This document shows, one piece after another, positions 21,918 to 34,814 of a stretch of DNA of 64,000 nucleotides (position 1 is the first letter of the stretch; each line of letters opens with the position of its first letter). The stretch is from Turnera subulata (Eukaryota; Streptophyta; Magnoliopsida; Malpighiales; Passifloraceae). The translations under genes were made by a program, and so were the position numbers. The DNA lies in NCBI GenBank assembly GCA_028386065.3, contig JAKUCV010001000.1:1-64000 (forward strand), written 5' to 3'. A model generated the notes under the pieces. It had not been told where the DNA came from, ran no database searches, and was given only the letters and a program-made list of their open reading frames with translations.

Positions 21918-23285
21918 TGTAACAGCCCGGGTAAAATTTACGTTTTTACCAGGATTGTAAAAGGCCTTGTATAGTAATTTACGTTATTAAATTAATCTTG
22001 GGTAATTATTTCAGGGTAAATTATGCATCGGATTCCGAAACCGACCTATAACCCACGTTCCCAATTTTTCTGCGGATTTTACAAACCAGAGTTGGTATTT
22101 TTCGGGTCCAGGAATTTTTAGGAAAGTCAGGTTATCCTCGAGATAACGGACCAGAAATAAAGGCAAGGGGGTATAATGGTTATTTTCTGGTCCGGAAGGG
22201 ACACGCCTCACATGCTGCACAGTAGTTCATAATTGAGGCTGCCTCCGCCTCTTTCATGTGTTGCCCGTGTCTTCTCCTGTGTAAACTGTGATAAGCACGT
22301 TTTTTTTTCTTTTCCCGTGTCTTCATCAGCTTCCCAGTGCACACCATCACCCTCATCTTCCCTGAGCTTTCTTCCCTGCATCAACTTTTGCCCAGAAACC
22401 TTCCTTACAAAACCATATACTTATATTACAAAAAAAAAAAAGAAACAACAAAAACACAACACCCCACGCCGCCACATCACCGCCCCCTTCCTCCTTATCT
22501 TTTCTTTTCTTCCTGCGCGTGGACCACCAACCGCCTCCACACACGCCATATCTGTCATCATCTTCTTCTCCCCGTCGCCTCACTTTTGCCTCGCCTGACA
22601 GCCAACAGCCTAGCTCCGACGCTGCCACAAGGAGATCCACAGCTAACGACCAGCAGCCACCCGCCTCTTCCCTCCTTCCCGTCCCGTCGCCGCCGTAGCC
22701 GCCACCTGCAGGACCCGTCACCTCGCCGCCCTCCTCCTCTACCTGGTCGCTGTCCTCTCGTCGTGCCGCCTGCAGCCGCCCTTGCATCGTCGCCTCAAGC
22801 CTCGGGTGCGCCCCCGCCGCTGCTCAAGGTGAGCACGGGTTGAAGACAACCCAGCCACCCGAGTCACCAATTCACATCGTCGGGCCGTGGTCTTTGCAAG
22901 TACCTTTACAGCTTTTGGGTTGTAGTCATTTGCATATCATATTCACTGTGCATTTGTGTGACTATGTTTTTGTCAATAATTATATATAGGAGTTGATAAC
23001 GAGCAGTATCCCGTAGAACCAGAGCCGGGACATTTCGAGGACTTTCAGGAGTAGGAAAATCGGCTAAGGTGAGGATGAATAACCTTTGATATATTGCACA
23101 GAATACTGTGTGTGTTTCTCTGATAATTATCTGCTTGATTGAACTGCTGAGCTGGTTGAGTTTGGTTGTGGTGTTACTGCTATTGTTGTTGATTTATTGA
23201 TTGTGGATAACCTGAGATAATTGGATAATTGGAAGTTGTGTTGACGACTTTATTGTTATATTGCTGAAAGATTTATCGAGTAAGC
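21918..23285 (+). mobile_element. Truncated LTR, family A copy 2 (plus orientation)
   Basis: It starts TGTAACAGCCCGGGTAAAAT, the same start as the minus-strand LTRs at 19373 and 32630. A conserved inner block, GGAGTTGATAACGAG to AATCGGCTAAGGTGAGGAT (22991-23077), matches the complement of 31040-31120 in the third copy. The expected end (GGGGCGTCTCA) is absent, so the right part is lost. The right limit is approximate. Proline-rich frames at 22233-22843 are not genes. Confidence 0.72.
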
Positions 23286-24433
23286 ATATTTTATATTTTT
23301 TTTTAAATTTCGATTGGGCTATTAAGAAGGCCTATTGCATTTAATTTCTCGCTTTTAATTTTATTTATGTTTTGCTTGGGCTCATACAAGGCCCATCACT
23401 TTTATTTTTCGATTATTTATTTTTAGTTGGGCTAGTTAATAGAAGATCCATGTTTATTTATTTAATTTAATTATGTATTTTATTTATTTAATTTTTAGAA
23501 TTATGTTAATATTACAACATTTGTATCTGAGGCCCTTAAAATTTCCGGAAGAAATTTATCATGGGCATTAAAATGTGAAAATTTATTTAAATGATAATAG
23601 TCTTGAAGACTCAATAAAAGAAAAATGGCAAAGATCGGATGTTTTACAGCCTGAAGATCCTGCAGATCCTTTAAAGAAAATTGAAGAAAAACATAAACCA
23701 CCAGAAGATGGATATGACCAGAAAATTTATACTGTATTTATCTTGCTTACCTTGAAGATGCAAGCCAATATATATTGAATAATCTTACTTTATGTTCTAT
23801 TTCATTGTTAATTGTTATATTTTATTACATTATGTTTACTTTACAGTATGTTATAATTGTTAATTTTTACCGTGGACGTGAAATCATCGTTGACTCAAGC
23901 ATTTGTCCTGGAGACGAATGTGCAGATAAATATGCTCCAGAAGAGCATGGGTTTTTAATGTGCTCTTGAAGAGCACCATTTGTCCTATCCAAAATGCAAC
24001 AGCATTCAAGGGGGAGTGGAAAACTGTATGTGAATGTTGTTGCATCTACCTATACTATACCCCTACAGCAGATGAATAAACTGTGAAGAACACAAGCTTA
24101 ACTATGTTCTCGAAGATTATATGTTTACGCTCTGGAAGAGCATAAACTCCTGAAGAGTACAAAATATTCTTGTTTACAGTTATAAAAGAAATTGTTATGG
24201 ATTCCATCGAATTGATTTTGCTCCATTCCCTGAAGCGAATGAGACAGTATAATTATAAATATGCCTGTTGCCGTGGACAGAGAATAAAATTATTCTAACT
24301 ATTATGACCATGAAGGTTATGACAATGGCAAGGATAATAGGAAAACTTGCATATTATTATTGCATATGGGATTCATTACAAGGAGAACATTCACATAGAG
24401 GAATTGTTCTCATACATAAGCTAAACAAATTAT

Positions 24434-24850
24434 TTATCGGTTGGGTACAACATTGACCCTAAAACTCTGGGCCTCGTTATTGATGTTGACCCTAACACTG
24501 TCATTCCAGGAGAACCACATACCACCCATATTGTTTTCTTCTGGTACCTCAAATCGATTTGTTGGAGGAAAATGGAGTGGTATTGCTCCATGATTCTCTG
24601 TAAGTTGCCACAGGGTTTCAGTAATTAGTACCATGTTAGGCTTGTACTGATTCTTTAGATCCCTTAAGGTACGCACAAAGTCTTGAGACCTTCTTGCTAC
24701 ACCCCTGCAATTCCACAGTAATAGTCGTACCTTAGGCCATGTAGGCGGTAACCCAGAAACCTTCGGGACACTCTGAGCCATCATGGAAACTTGATAATTG
24801 CTGCTTTGATTCTGAAATTGACATGATGACTCTAGTTGAAATTCCTGCAA
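24434..24850 (-). pseudogene. LINE (L1-type) endonuclease fragment, antisense in Copia remnant
   Basis: The minus strand reads KVRLLLWNCRGVARRSQDF then RTLRDLKNQYKPNMVLITET, followed by GGMWFSWNDSVRVNI. This is the N-terminal part of the APE-type endonuclease of plant L1 LINEs; the Asn of WNCRG and the Glu of ITET are the usual active-site residues. The rest of the domain and the reverse transcriptase are missing. The open frame reaches 25033, but upstream of 24850 I recognise nothing. Confidence 0.72.
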
Positions 24851-25384
24851 TCTATCAGATATGAAAATTATAGAATTAGTTGAGCCATAAAATGAAGCCT
24901 GTAGATTGCCTTGGTCCTCTAGGAAGAAAGTTTCCTCCGTAGGAGTTACAGAGAATCTGGATGAATATAGTTTATCAACAAAAAAAACGAGGAATTCTTG
25001 CGAGTTCACTCGGTAACTCCTCTTGCTGTTCATTCAACATGCTATATGCTAGCCTGTTCCTCCTTCCTAGAGAGGCACCCTCAACAAAGAAGACAGTTGC
25101 TGGGGAAGACATTCTTTTATCTTTATATGGTTTTTCTGAATTTACATGTTTCACCACATAATTCTGTCCTCTTTTATAGCCTGAGTTTAGACAGCAAGGT
25201 GTTAGTTTTTTTTTCAAATGTGGACCCTCTTTCCTGTCTCCGAAAAGATCTTGAAGATTTTTCGGTTTCATAAAACTATAAAGTTTCCAAACTTCGAGGA
25301 TTTGCTTTTGGAAAAATTTGCTCAATTATTCCGATCTTTTCCGACATGAGTGGCAGAAATAAGCCTAATATTGACACATGTATT

Positions 25385-25660
25385 GCAACCTGAAGCTAGC
25401 AATTGAGTAATTGAAACTTACCATATCCAGCCAGAAGCTGGAATGCACTAGCCTGAAGCTAGCAATTTTAAGTGTTTAAATACACAGTTTGCACAGCCCG
25501 AAGCTGAGACCAACTAGACGTTGGCTGATAGATATGTAATTTATAGCTAGTATGCATCAGTCAGAAGCTGGTAAATAATTTTCTAAATTATCATATCGAG
25601 CCTGAAGCTGGCACATAAATAGCAGCCTAAAGCTGGCACCAACTTGAAGTTGGTACATGG
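25385..25660 (+). repeat. Degenerate CCTGAAGCTGGCA repeats
   Basis: CCTGAAGCTAGCA, CCAGAAGCTGGAA, CCCGAAGCTGAGA, TCAGAAGCTGGTA, CCTGAAGCTGGCA and CCTAAAGCTGGCA recur in loose spacing. They occur within the Copia remnant, between gag and integrase. Confidence 0.6.
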
Positions 25661-28130
25661 ACTTATTATTTGGAATGACTGGTTGGGCCATCCCGGGTCA
25701 ATAATGATGCACGAAATTTATTTGGTCATTCATTGAAAAACCAGAAGTTTTACAATCAATGAATTTTCACATGTTTGTTTGCTGCGAAATTAATTATACG
25801 GCCTTCCTAAGTTGAGATTAGCCTAGAATCACCAGCAAGTTTAGAAATAATTCAGGGACATGTACGCAGACTAATAAATCCACCGTGTTGACCATCTAGG
25901 TAATTTTTACGATGCATCGACTATATGGTCTATTGTGTGACGCAAGTTGGCATTGTGCGCACTTATTTTAATGATTAAGCCACTTGCGGGTACATATCCC
26001 TACTTATGTTATTAGACTATATGTCTAGATAATGCTGGTATATTTCTTCAATGGATAATGTATATCATTGAAAATAAACCCAAATAGATCTGGGGGAATA
26101 TTGACAATTGATTGCAAGACCATTGTTAATGAAATATTACTGTTTGAGAAAATTATATTTCACATACAGCAACACTTGTGTGCATCAAGCCAACAAGTTA
26201 TCATATGGTCTCCCCATTTAATTGGTTCATGGTCACGAACCTAGTAACTCCCATCTTCGGACCGTTGGTTATACAGTATATAATGCTCCACCACAGCATA
26301 GTAAAGATGGTCCTTAAAGAAAGTTGAGAATAGATGTTGGGTATAAAAATCTTCATCAATTACAAAGTAATTGAAACCATTGACTAATGATTGGAGATTT
26401 GTTAATTTGATGATAGAGTTTACCCAATATCAGGGGGAGAAAGTAAGCAGCTGGATCCAGATATTATTGAAATATATTATCAATATATAATTGTTGATCC
26501 TCAAACAAATTAGTGTGAACCTGAAGTTCAAAAGATAATTCATTTGCAGGAAAATTGATATGAAATTGCCAGACACATAAAGTGACCAAATCTTATATAC
26601 CAGCTGCAAATTGCTCATGTTCAAATTAATGTTCCAGAAGAACATATATAGTATGCAAATGAATCTAAAGTACACCAGAAGCGTAGAATATATTCGGTTC
26701 CCAAAGAAAACAAATATTCTCGATAGAGAAAAAGGAGCAAAGATATAAAATGGCCCCAGTGAGAAAATAAGACCTCCAGTAGAGGTTCAAATAAAAAAAT
26801 CCTCAAAAAGAGGAAAATCCTCCAGAAGAGGTCTCTGACACAATTGATAAAGTTCCAGAAGTAACTCAGGTACCTGAAATAAATGAAAATGATGAGATCT
26901 CAATTACAGTGTCAGGAATGAGATGGAACCGATGTGAAATAACCGTCGACGAAATATTTGTTCTACATAGCGCTAAATATTTTAAAAATGAGGATCATGA
27001 ACCTACATTGGTGAATGTAGGCGCAAAATGATTGGCCAAAATAGAGAAGACATAATTAAAGCTGTGTTAGACTCGCTTGTGAAGCGAGAAATTTTCGGAC
27101 CTGTAGTCCGTACACCAGATGGTGTAAAATCGATAGGTCATAAAATGGGTATTTTGTGCGGAAAAGAAATAAAGCACGGTTTGTAGCATAAGGTTTTACC
27201 CAAACGACCTGGTATTAATTATGAGGAGATATACTCCCCTGTGGTGGATGGCAATATATTAGAAATGCATGGATGCAGTTACAGTCTATTTTTATGGATC
27301 CACAAGTTTTGATATATGCATGAGAATCCCTGAAGGGTTCAAGTTGCTGGATGCAACTAATTCCCGGGAATATACAAAATTTAAGCTAAACTGATCTTTA
27401 CATAATTTAAACCAATTTGAGTATGCATAGTATAAAGTACATGCATGAATTTATTATTATGTTGAAAATTCATGTATATGTGAATTTCTATTTCTTGTGT
27501 TTAAAAATTATTGGAACTCCTGAAGAAGCTTCCAAATACCGTGCTATGTTTTGAGATGAAAAATCTCATTAGATTGGTCCAGCAGTACCCTGTCAAAGTG
27601 CAATTTAAATTGCTAGTGACATGAAGCCTGAAGCTTTTATCATAAGCCTATTGGCTAGATATGACTTTGTTCTTATCTACGGGGTATAACAGATGTGGTA
27701 TTATGTTAATCCTGTAAATCCGAAGAGAATATAGTCGGTTTTGCAGATGCAGGTCCTTCATTTGATCCACATAAAGCACAAATGGGCATCTGCTACAACA
27801 TTACACATGAAATTGTTATATCATCGGGACCACAAAAGCAAGAGGGCAAGGAAGATGTTCCAAATTATGAAGATAATGTTGCCTACATTGCCTAATCGAA
27901 GGACAGATACGTCAAAAGTAATCAGACAAGGCATACGTTGACAAAGATTATTGGCATGCAGCAACATCAAGAAATCAAGAGAGGCCAAAATGAGGGGGAG
28001 TAGAATACGCACTGCACTCTTTTTCCTTCACCAAGTTTTTATCCCACTTGGTTTTTCTTGGTAAAGTTTTTAATGAGGCAGTTTCCCCAAAGCGTATTTT
28101 ACCCAACACACAATGACATCCAAGGGGGAG

Positions 28131-28314
28131 TGTTATAAAACACGTGGTTTATGGTGGATGTCATCTACCACATCTTTGTACTATATATATGTAAAACTCT
28201 AAATAAAATGTGACAACCGGAATATGGCAGGATTGGCCACTCTCCTTCTCCATTTCTTTTTCCTTTCTTCTCCATTTTTCTTCATTAAACACAAGATTTA
28301 TAATAGTATTAGCA
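28131..28314 (+). mobile_element. Probable 3' LTR of the Copia element
   Basis: It begins TGTTATAAAACACGTGG directly after the polypurine tract at 28121-28130. A TATATATATGTAAA box is at about 28184. The proposed end, TATTAGCA at 28314, is a guess based on a TG...CA pattern; no target duplication was found. Confidence 0.4.
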
Positions 28315-29976
28315 TGCTTAATATTTATATGTTCGGAGAGCATGAAAAAATGCGCCGTGATAGGTTGAGCCTGCCTGCTTTTAGGCTACCAACTGTTTAT
28401 GATTGGGAACCAATTAATGTAGGAGAAAGCCCAAATTAAACCAAATTTGGTTGTGGGTAACTTGAAAAAAAGCCCACTTTAAGTGCAATTCACACGATGG
28501 CTTATTAGCCCATGTAGAGTTCCACACCCATTACTAATTTAACGACGGCAAGCCCAAATTAATTTCTCAATTGAGCTATACATGCATCAAAAGAAAAATC
28601 TAATGATTCTAGCCGATTGTGATCTATACCAAGATTGTTGAAAATTGTAAATATGTAAAACAGGTTAAAGTACGTGTTAATTTATTCTAAATGATGAACA
28701 ATTTTCGTCCACAATCTAGAAAAAAAGGAAATGAAACAATGCGTAATCATGGAATTTAATTTAGTTCTACGAGCATTATCCACTTAATTAATTTCAAACT
28801 TGAATGGCAAATTTGTGCCTAAAAGAGAAGACAAGAAGATTCCTTCCAGTTTTAGAAGATAACTAAAGTGGTGGTAAATGAGAGAGTGGGCGATGGAGAC
28901 TGCTTTTTGCTTCTTTCTGCCAATTGGCTCACCTCTTTATCCTTTTCTTCAGCTAAACGCATGATCATGGCCTGTCATTATCTTCATCCTCCTTTCCAAG
29001 AAAGTTCCTCCTCCATCCTTTTTTTTTCTTTTGAAAAAAAAAATCTGAGTGATCCTTTCCAAAAAAAAAAAAGCTACAAGCATTATAAATGAACCTGCAT
29101 TTTTTGGGACTTCATAGTAGCGCACATGCCATTTCATCTTCGGTTTGTATTGAAAAATACGGATCAAATCTGGACATAAAATTCTATTGTTAGCGTGACA
29201 CAATTGACAATCCAAATTACTTCTATAAAAGCAGGTCGGTTCAGCTTGTATAAGGTTCACTTGCTCCACCTATGGTACTTGTTTATAACAACCTAGAAGA
29301 TTTATGCTAGACTCCTCTTGGACATTCAATATTAACCTCCCCCACCTTAACTTTTATAATAAATAGTATAAAAAAGTTTTATTATAAAAAAATAGATTTT
29401 ATCATCTATCTTAAAAAAGATTGCTTAGGATATGTATTTGAGTCATCTTACTTAATCTATTTTTATCATGAGTTCAAATTTAGAGTCTGAGTCACTCCAT
29501 GTGGGACAATAACCACGGAAGCGAACCATATCGCAAGTGCATATCGATTATAGTCAAAATTTTTAACTCTACTACCATATGTTTGGAACGGGACTGAATA
29601 GCCCATAAACGGATGAAAAATATGTAAAGCTCAAATGACATTTATATCCATAAATTAAGATAATATATAATGACCCAAAATTTTAGGTATTTGGTATATA
29701 GATCCTCTTCTTTCTTTTTAATATCAGAAAATTACTCTCTCTCTCTATGAAAAAAAAAATTATTCATGAATATTCAACATATAGTCATATCAAATTCTAC
29801 TCGGCCATTTATATAGCTTTTTTGATGTGGTAGAAAATCTTCGTGCCAGCTCAATTCTAATGCCATTCTTTCGCATTGGTCCAATCATTTGTTGACAAAA
29901 TAAAGCCTCATTTGAGCTTGAAAATGTACATTTCTTAATTGAAAAAAAAAAAAAGAAGCTTATTTTTGGTTTCATA
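28315..29976. other. Intergenic spacer
   Basis: AT-rich DNA between the Copia remnant and the third LTR. No gene, no clear element ends and no protein similarity were recognised. Poly-A runs at 29033, 29061 and 29942 may be tails of unrecognised retroposons. Confidence 0.45.
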
Positions 29977-32630
29977 TGAGACGCCCCGACCCGAATTTAT
30001 CGTTATTCACAGTAAATGCGTGGGACTTTATACTATTACAGAAACCATGCCAGATAATTATCTCCAACCAACAATATAATACAGAACCAGTTCAAGTCAC
30101 CGACACACGGAGACATTATTACATCAAACAACAAAAGTAGAAAGACAAATACAAACAGCAGCAGCGGAAGACTTAACACAACACAATAGCATATAGTAGT
30201 AATGCATCCCGGGGTGGATCCGGGACTGGCAGAGGGTGCGCCACAGCTAGCCTCGAACGTACCTGTACTACGCACAGATCAATCTACGTGACCGGGTCAC
30301 GTAGGCGAGGGGTGAGTCCGAAGTGCTCACCGGGTAAAATCCATAAGTAAAGACAAATATGCAGGCAACCAATAATAACCAAGTCACAAAGAAACAAACA
30401 GAAGTTCATACCACTTACCAGAAAGTATTCCGTGTTATCCTGGACACACTATCCGATTTTATTAGCGGGGCCCCTAACACTAGTTAAATGTTGGCCGTCG
30501 CCAGGTATCCGATCTAGCTAGACCCAGGGTACTCCCAGAAACAAAAATCAACAAACTGGCACAGCCAGGGAACGGACACCAAGCACACTTCCCCCCAGTG
30601 CCAAAATAATAATCAATAACCAGGTACAGATAGGGAGCGGACACCAAGCACATCTCCCCTAGCACCAAATAACAAAACAGGACTACCATCAGGCTGTACC
30701 AACATTTAACCGTGATACTAAACGTCTAAGTGATTTCATTTTATTATTAACCTCATATCCTGTCGTCCAAACTTTACTAATCAACCCGAGCAGGCTCTCG
30801 GCCTCTCCGCTCGACCAAGATAATAAGCAATTCAATAACGATATTCCCGGTACCAATATTATCATCAATAATAATAGATTCAACAAACTCATAACATCGA
30901 TATCAACAGCAAGCAGCACAATCATAGCAACCATTAACAAATCATTCACAGCCACAATAGTAGTATCATACCAGCAAAACAATCCACAATAACAAACAGC
31001 AACTTGGTATTATGAGCGACATATTTATATTTACTTATCCTCACCTTAGCCGATATATTCCTCGGGGAACTCGTCCACCGGTTCTGGTTCCAAGTGCTCG
31101 TGCACGTTATCAACTCCTATACAACATATATATATGTTCACATAAAATGCACAAATAATTGAAATGCAAATGATACGATGTATCCTACTCGGTTGTTTAT
31201 CCCGGTGTATACCCCATTATCATCATCATTCACCATTTAATTACATAGGCCGGAAATATTTTACTATAATTATATCCGGTTACTATTCCGATATTTAATA
31301 CTTTGATAATACCCTTTCTAAAATTATTTCCATAAAATGATTATCCTTTTTCCAAAATTATTTCTGTAAGGTTATTTACCATAATATAAATATATATTTT
31401 CAGAAAATATAATCCCTTATTATTATTATTATTATTATTCCATAATATAATTATGTAATTTTTCTAATTTTCGGAATTTATATATGCATATACCTTTTTA
31501 ATTATCAAACTTATTATTTACTGGTCTGGGCCATGAACAGTGAGCCATTCAAGCCCATGTCCAAAGCTTCAGCCCAACATGTCTAACCCATATCAGCCCG
31601 CGACCCGTTCGTGACCCGGGTCAGACCCGCCCGTGAACAAGTCATCTTCATCCTTACTTCCACATACCCGTTTACAAAACGGGTTACTCACCTAAGGACA
31701 GCGGCGGCGCGAGCAGGAACAGGCGAAGGCGAGACGACGAGGGCGACGATCTGCAGAGGCCACGAAGAAGAAGTAGGAGGCGGCGGCGTCGCTGCTGCAG
31801 ATGGTGTCGCGCGACCCGAGTCTCCTGCTACTTGGTCCGGCGGCGGCGAAGTGCAACGGCTCGTGGAGTGCGTCGGCGACAGGCGGCGGCAGGGAGGTGG
31901 AGAGGACGGCGCGACGTCGATGGCGGCGAGCGTGGTGTCGGGTGGTGGCTAGCGGTAGTGGTCGGGCTTGGTGGTGTCGGCCGTGGAGGTGGCGGTATGG
32001 TGGTGGTCTCGGGTTCACGGGTTGTGGTTTCTCCTTTTTCTTTTTTTTTTTTTTCTGGTTTTGTGAAACTGGAAATAACACTGGGTGGTTTGGTTTTGCA
32101 GGGAAACTGGGCAGAGGCAGAGGGAAGGATTGAAAACTGGGTATGGTTTTTTTTTGGGTTTGCAGGTGACGAGTGGAAGGCTGCTTTTATAGGCAGACAA
32201 AGCTGGGGTGTAGAGGAGAAGCTGGGTTTCTTCCTTCTCAGGGAAAGAGAAGCTTGTCGGGGGCAGCGTCCAGGTGAAGAAGAAGCTTCACAGGTGGCGG
32301 TGTGAACGGGAGAAAAATGAGGTGCAGGCGTGTGGTGCACTCTCAGCCGGGTATTGTCCGGACCAACAAATAACTAATACACTTTACTTTATTTCTGGTC
32401 CGTTCTTTTAAGGTTATACCTGACTTTTCTTAAGATTCCTGGACCCGAAAAATACCAACTTCGGTCCGTAAAATCCGCAAAGAAATCTAGAACGTGGGAC
32501 AAGAGTCGGTTTTAGAATCCGATGCATAATTTACCTTAAAATAATTTCCCAGGATTATTTTATATATTAAATTACTGTACAAAGCCTTTTACAGTCCCGG
32601 TAAATATATAAAATTTACCCGGTTGTTACA
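29977..32630 (-). mobile_element. Solo LTR, family A copy 3 (2654 bp)
   Basis: In minus orientation it begins TGTAACAACCGGGTAAATTT and ends CGGGTCGGGGCGTCTCA. Flanks are TCATA (29972-29976) and ACATA (32631-32635), a 4 of 5 target duplication. Both ends and the inner GGCTAAGGTGAGG block match the copies at 16520-19373 and 21918-23285. There is no internal coding region. G+C-rich frames at 31611-32340 are not conserved between copies. Confidence 0.82.
30562..30665. repeat. Two-copy repeat inside LTR copy 3
   Basis: CAGGGAACGGACACCAAGCA with CACTTCCCCCC, then TAGGGAGCGGACACCAAGCA with CATCTCCCCT, about 66 bp apart. Each copy has GGGA facing TCCC. This is the position equivalent to the mini-palindrome array in copy 1. 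Confidence 0.65.
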
Positions 32631-34132
32631 ACATATATCAATCTAGCATTGTTGACCAAATTTAGTGTGTTTATAACGAAGGGTTGCTGTCATCCTTTCT
32701 AAAAATTAGTGGTTCATCTTAGTGACCATTTATAAATGCCTAGCTTATTTATGGTCCTACATTCATTTTATTTCAACATGGGGATTTGAGCAGTAATTAA
32801 AACTATAACAATTTACAAAAGCAAAAAAAAAGTAAGATGTTGATTTTTTAAAAAGATCAGTAAGATGCTGGTTACTTAGTATTTTCTATTCTTTGAGATG
32901 TGTTTTTGTTTTTGTCCTCTTAGCATTTGAAACAATAGTTTTTGTATTTGCTATATTTTTTCGAGAATGTATTTGTTATTATTCATACATACTATTTTAA
33001 GGCTATATAATGTAATTGTCGAATCATATGCTAAATTTTGAGTATAATCTTTCATTATTTCATTGATAAAAAGAGTTCCTTTGACATAATTTTTAATAAC
33101 CAATTAGATGGCCAAATATAATTTTAGAGTTTGATATGGTAAGGCCTACCTCTTGGACCAATGGTTAAAAGTGCCTCAAATCTAAACAAGTTTAGAATTT
33201 AGGAGTCCAGAAAACCCACCTTATCTGCTCATCTTGACGCAATTTGAGAGGGCTAATGATATTGATACACACCATAAAACATACCCCATATAGATGTCCT
33301 AAAAACACGTTTACAAGACAGATTTTGACTCAAAAATTTCAAGTCCAAACCACACTATTCATAAAGAGTTGCATCAAATGTGCATCTTTTATTGTTTTCG
33401 AACAATATTAACATTCTTTCCTCATAACTTACCATTCCTTATCCTTGGATTCTTGATTTCCATCCTTAACTAGTAGTAACAAAAGAGAAGCTTGCTTGTA
33501 GATGGATGGATATAAAATAGAGCCAAATAAAGTTTGGTAGAGGACATTGTCATCCAAAACTGTAACAGCAAGGAGGAGGCAGTGTATTGATTGGGAGAGC
33601 ACAATAACAATCGATCAAAATTGATTGATTGGGAGACATAAATCAATCACATCAAAATCCATATCTATCTATCTCTCCTCCCTCCATCTTCCTTGACCTA
33701 ATTAGGGTTGAAAAGTAAGACATAGTACACAGTACACACAACACAGGCACATCAAAACAAAGAACAAGTCCAGCAACATACGTGGCACAACATAGTGTCT
33801 GTGTCTCTGGCGGGCCACCAGGAGGAGGGAAGGTGAGCAGCAAAAGCACACTTAAGCTGGGTTGGCTCCTCCGTCCCCTTTGGCCCAATTAAAAGCCTGT
33901 AAGAGAAGTGACATTTAATGCTTTCTGGTTTACGTGGCTTCTGTTTATTTTGTTGTTTCTTTTAAACTTTTGAGTCAATCTCTGCCCCACACCAATATTT
34001 TGTATCAGTCCAACAGGGAAATTGTGCTAACGGTCTTTTCTCTTCTTTTATGTTCCCAATAAAATATTTGATTTTTTTTTTTAAATATAGAAGGGTCATT
34101 ATTGCTTTTTCGATTGGGTCTTTAACTCCCCT
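32631..34132. other. Intergenic spacer
   Basis: No supportable gene. The stretch at about 33480-33900 is higher in complexity than its surroundings but holds no convincing frame. Confidence 0.45.
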
Positions 34133-34814
34133 GAAATTCTATGCTGCTCACGCTCTACCCGGTACGCAAAAATTCCTTATTAATTTAAATTAAAAAGATT
34201 TTATTTTTATTGGACCATTAAATAAATAATTTGTTTTACCAATTGAAAATCTTTCTTTATTTTACTTTCTTCTCCGGTGTTGGTGTTGATCAATGAAATT
34301 TTTGAAGAAATGGTGGTGGTGGTGGTTGGCGGTAGAGGCTTCAGGAAAGGGGAGTTTGGGTTTAAATTGTGGAGGATGGTGGTGATTTTTATTTTTTTTG
34401 CTATGGAAGAAGGGAAAAAATTTTAATAGTCGGCGGAGGCGGCAGCCGGCGATCTGGCGGCCGGTGGCAACAGTACAACTAAAACAAAAAGAAAGACAAT
34501 AATATAAAGGCATATGATAGAATTTTATTCCCAATAACTATATATATTATCAGATTGAACAAGTCTGAATCATGAGCAAGGGAAGAAATATAAGAAAAAA
34601 GAGAACCATGGTAGTGTGTTGCCTTGTTGGTGGTCGACGAGACTAGAGGAGGGAATAACGTTGGGAAAGAAAGTAAAATAAAGAAATATTTTCAATTGGT
34701 AAAATAAATTATTTATTTAATGGCCAATAAAAATAGAATCTTTTTAATTTTAGATGACGTAGCTAATCAATAAAGAAGCTTTGCGTTGGTACAGCGTGAG
34801 CAGAATAGAATTTC
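34133..34814. mobile_element. Small element with about 130-bp terminal inverted repeats (MULE-like)
   Basis: The left arm starts GAAATTCTATGCTGCTCACG, and the right arm read in reverse starts GAAATTCTATTCTGCTCACG. Homology continues to TTTTACCAATTGAAAATCTT and on to about 34271 on the left and 34665 on the right. The arms are AT-rich with a few small gaps. The centre (34280-34460) is a G/T-rich low-complexity stretch, perhaps captured sequence. Long inverted repeats suggest a Mutator-like element, but I see no clear 9-bp target duplication. Confidence 0.65.

Larger units (their letters stand above)
23515..28314 (+). mobile_element. Decayed Ty1/Copia retrotransposon
   Basis: Ordered remnants are readable on the plus strand. 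Gag start near 23515 (FVSEALKISGRNLSWAL) and a gag linker near 24280 (YDHEGYDNG). Integrase pieces at about 25720-26300 (GHSLKNQKFYNQ, KLIIRPS, IDVGYK). The post-integrase linker at about 26400-26700 (DDRVYPISGGESKQLDPD, CEPEVQKIIHLQ). Reverse transcriptase near 27160-27260 (ARFVA.GFTQRPGINYEE then IYSPVVD). A polypurine tract, CAAGGGGGAG, is at 28121-28130. Every part has stops and frameshifts, so it is inactive. A LINE endonuclease fragment (24434-24850) interrupts it. The 5' LTR was not found. Confidence 0.75.

Noticed and set aside
22233..22843. Pro/Thr/His-rich frames
   Set aside because: Low-complexity CT-rich LTR sequence with no counterpart frame in the other copies.
29401..29500. B-box-like GAGTTCAAATTTAGA as a possible SINE
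   Set aside because: No A box at the right distance, no A-rich tail and no target duplication.
31611..32340. Several overlapping G+C-rich frames on both strands
   Set aside because: Same position in the LTR as the frames above; they are strand-symmetric artefacts of composition.
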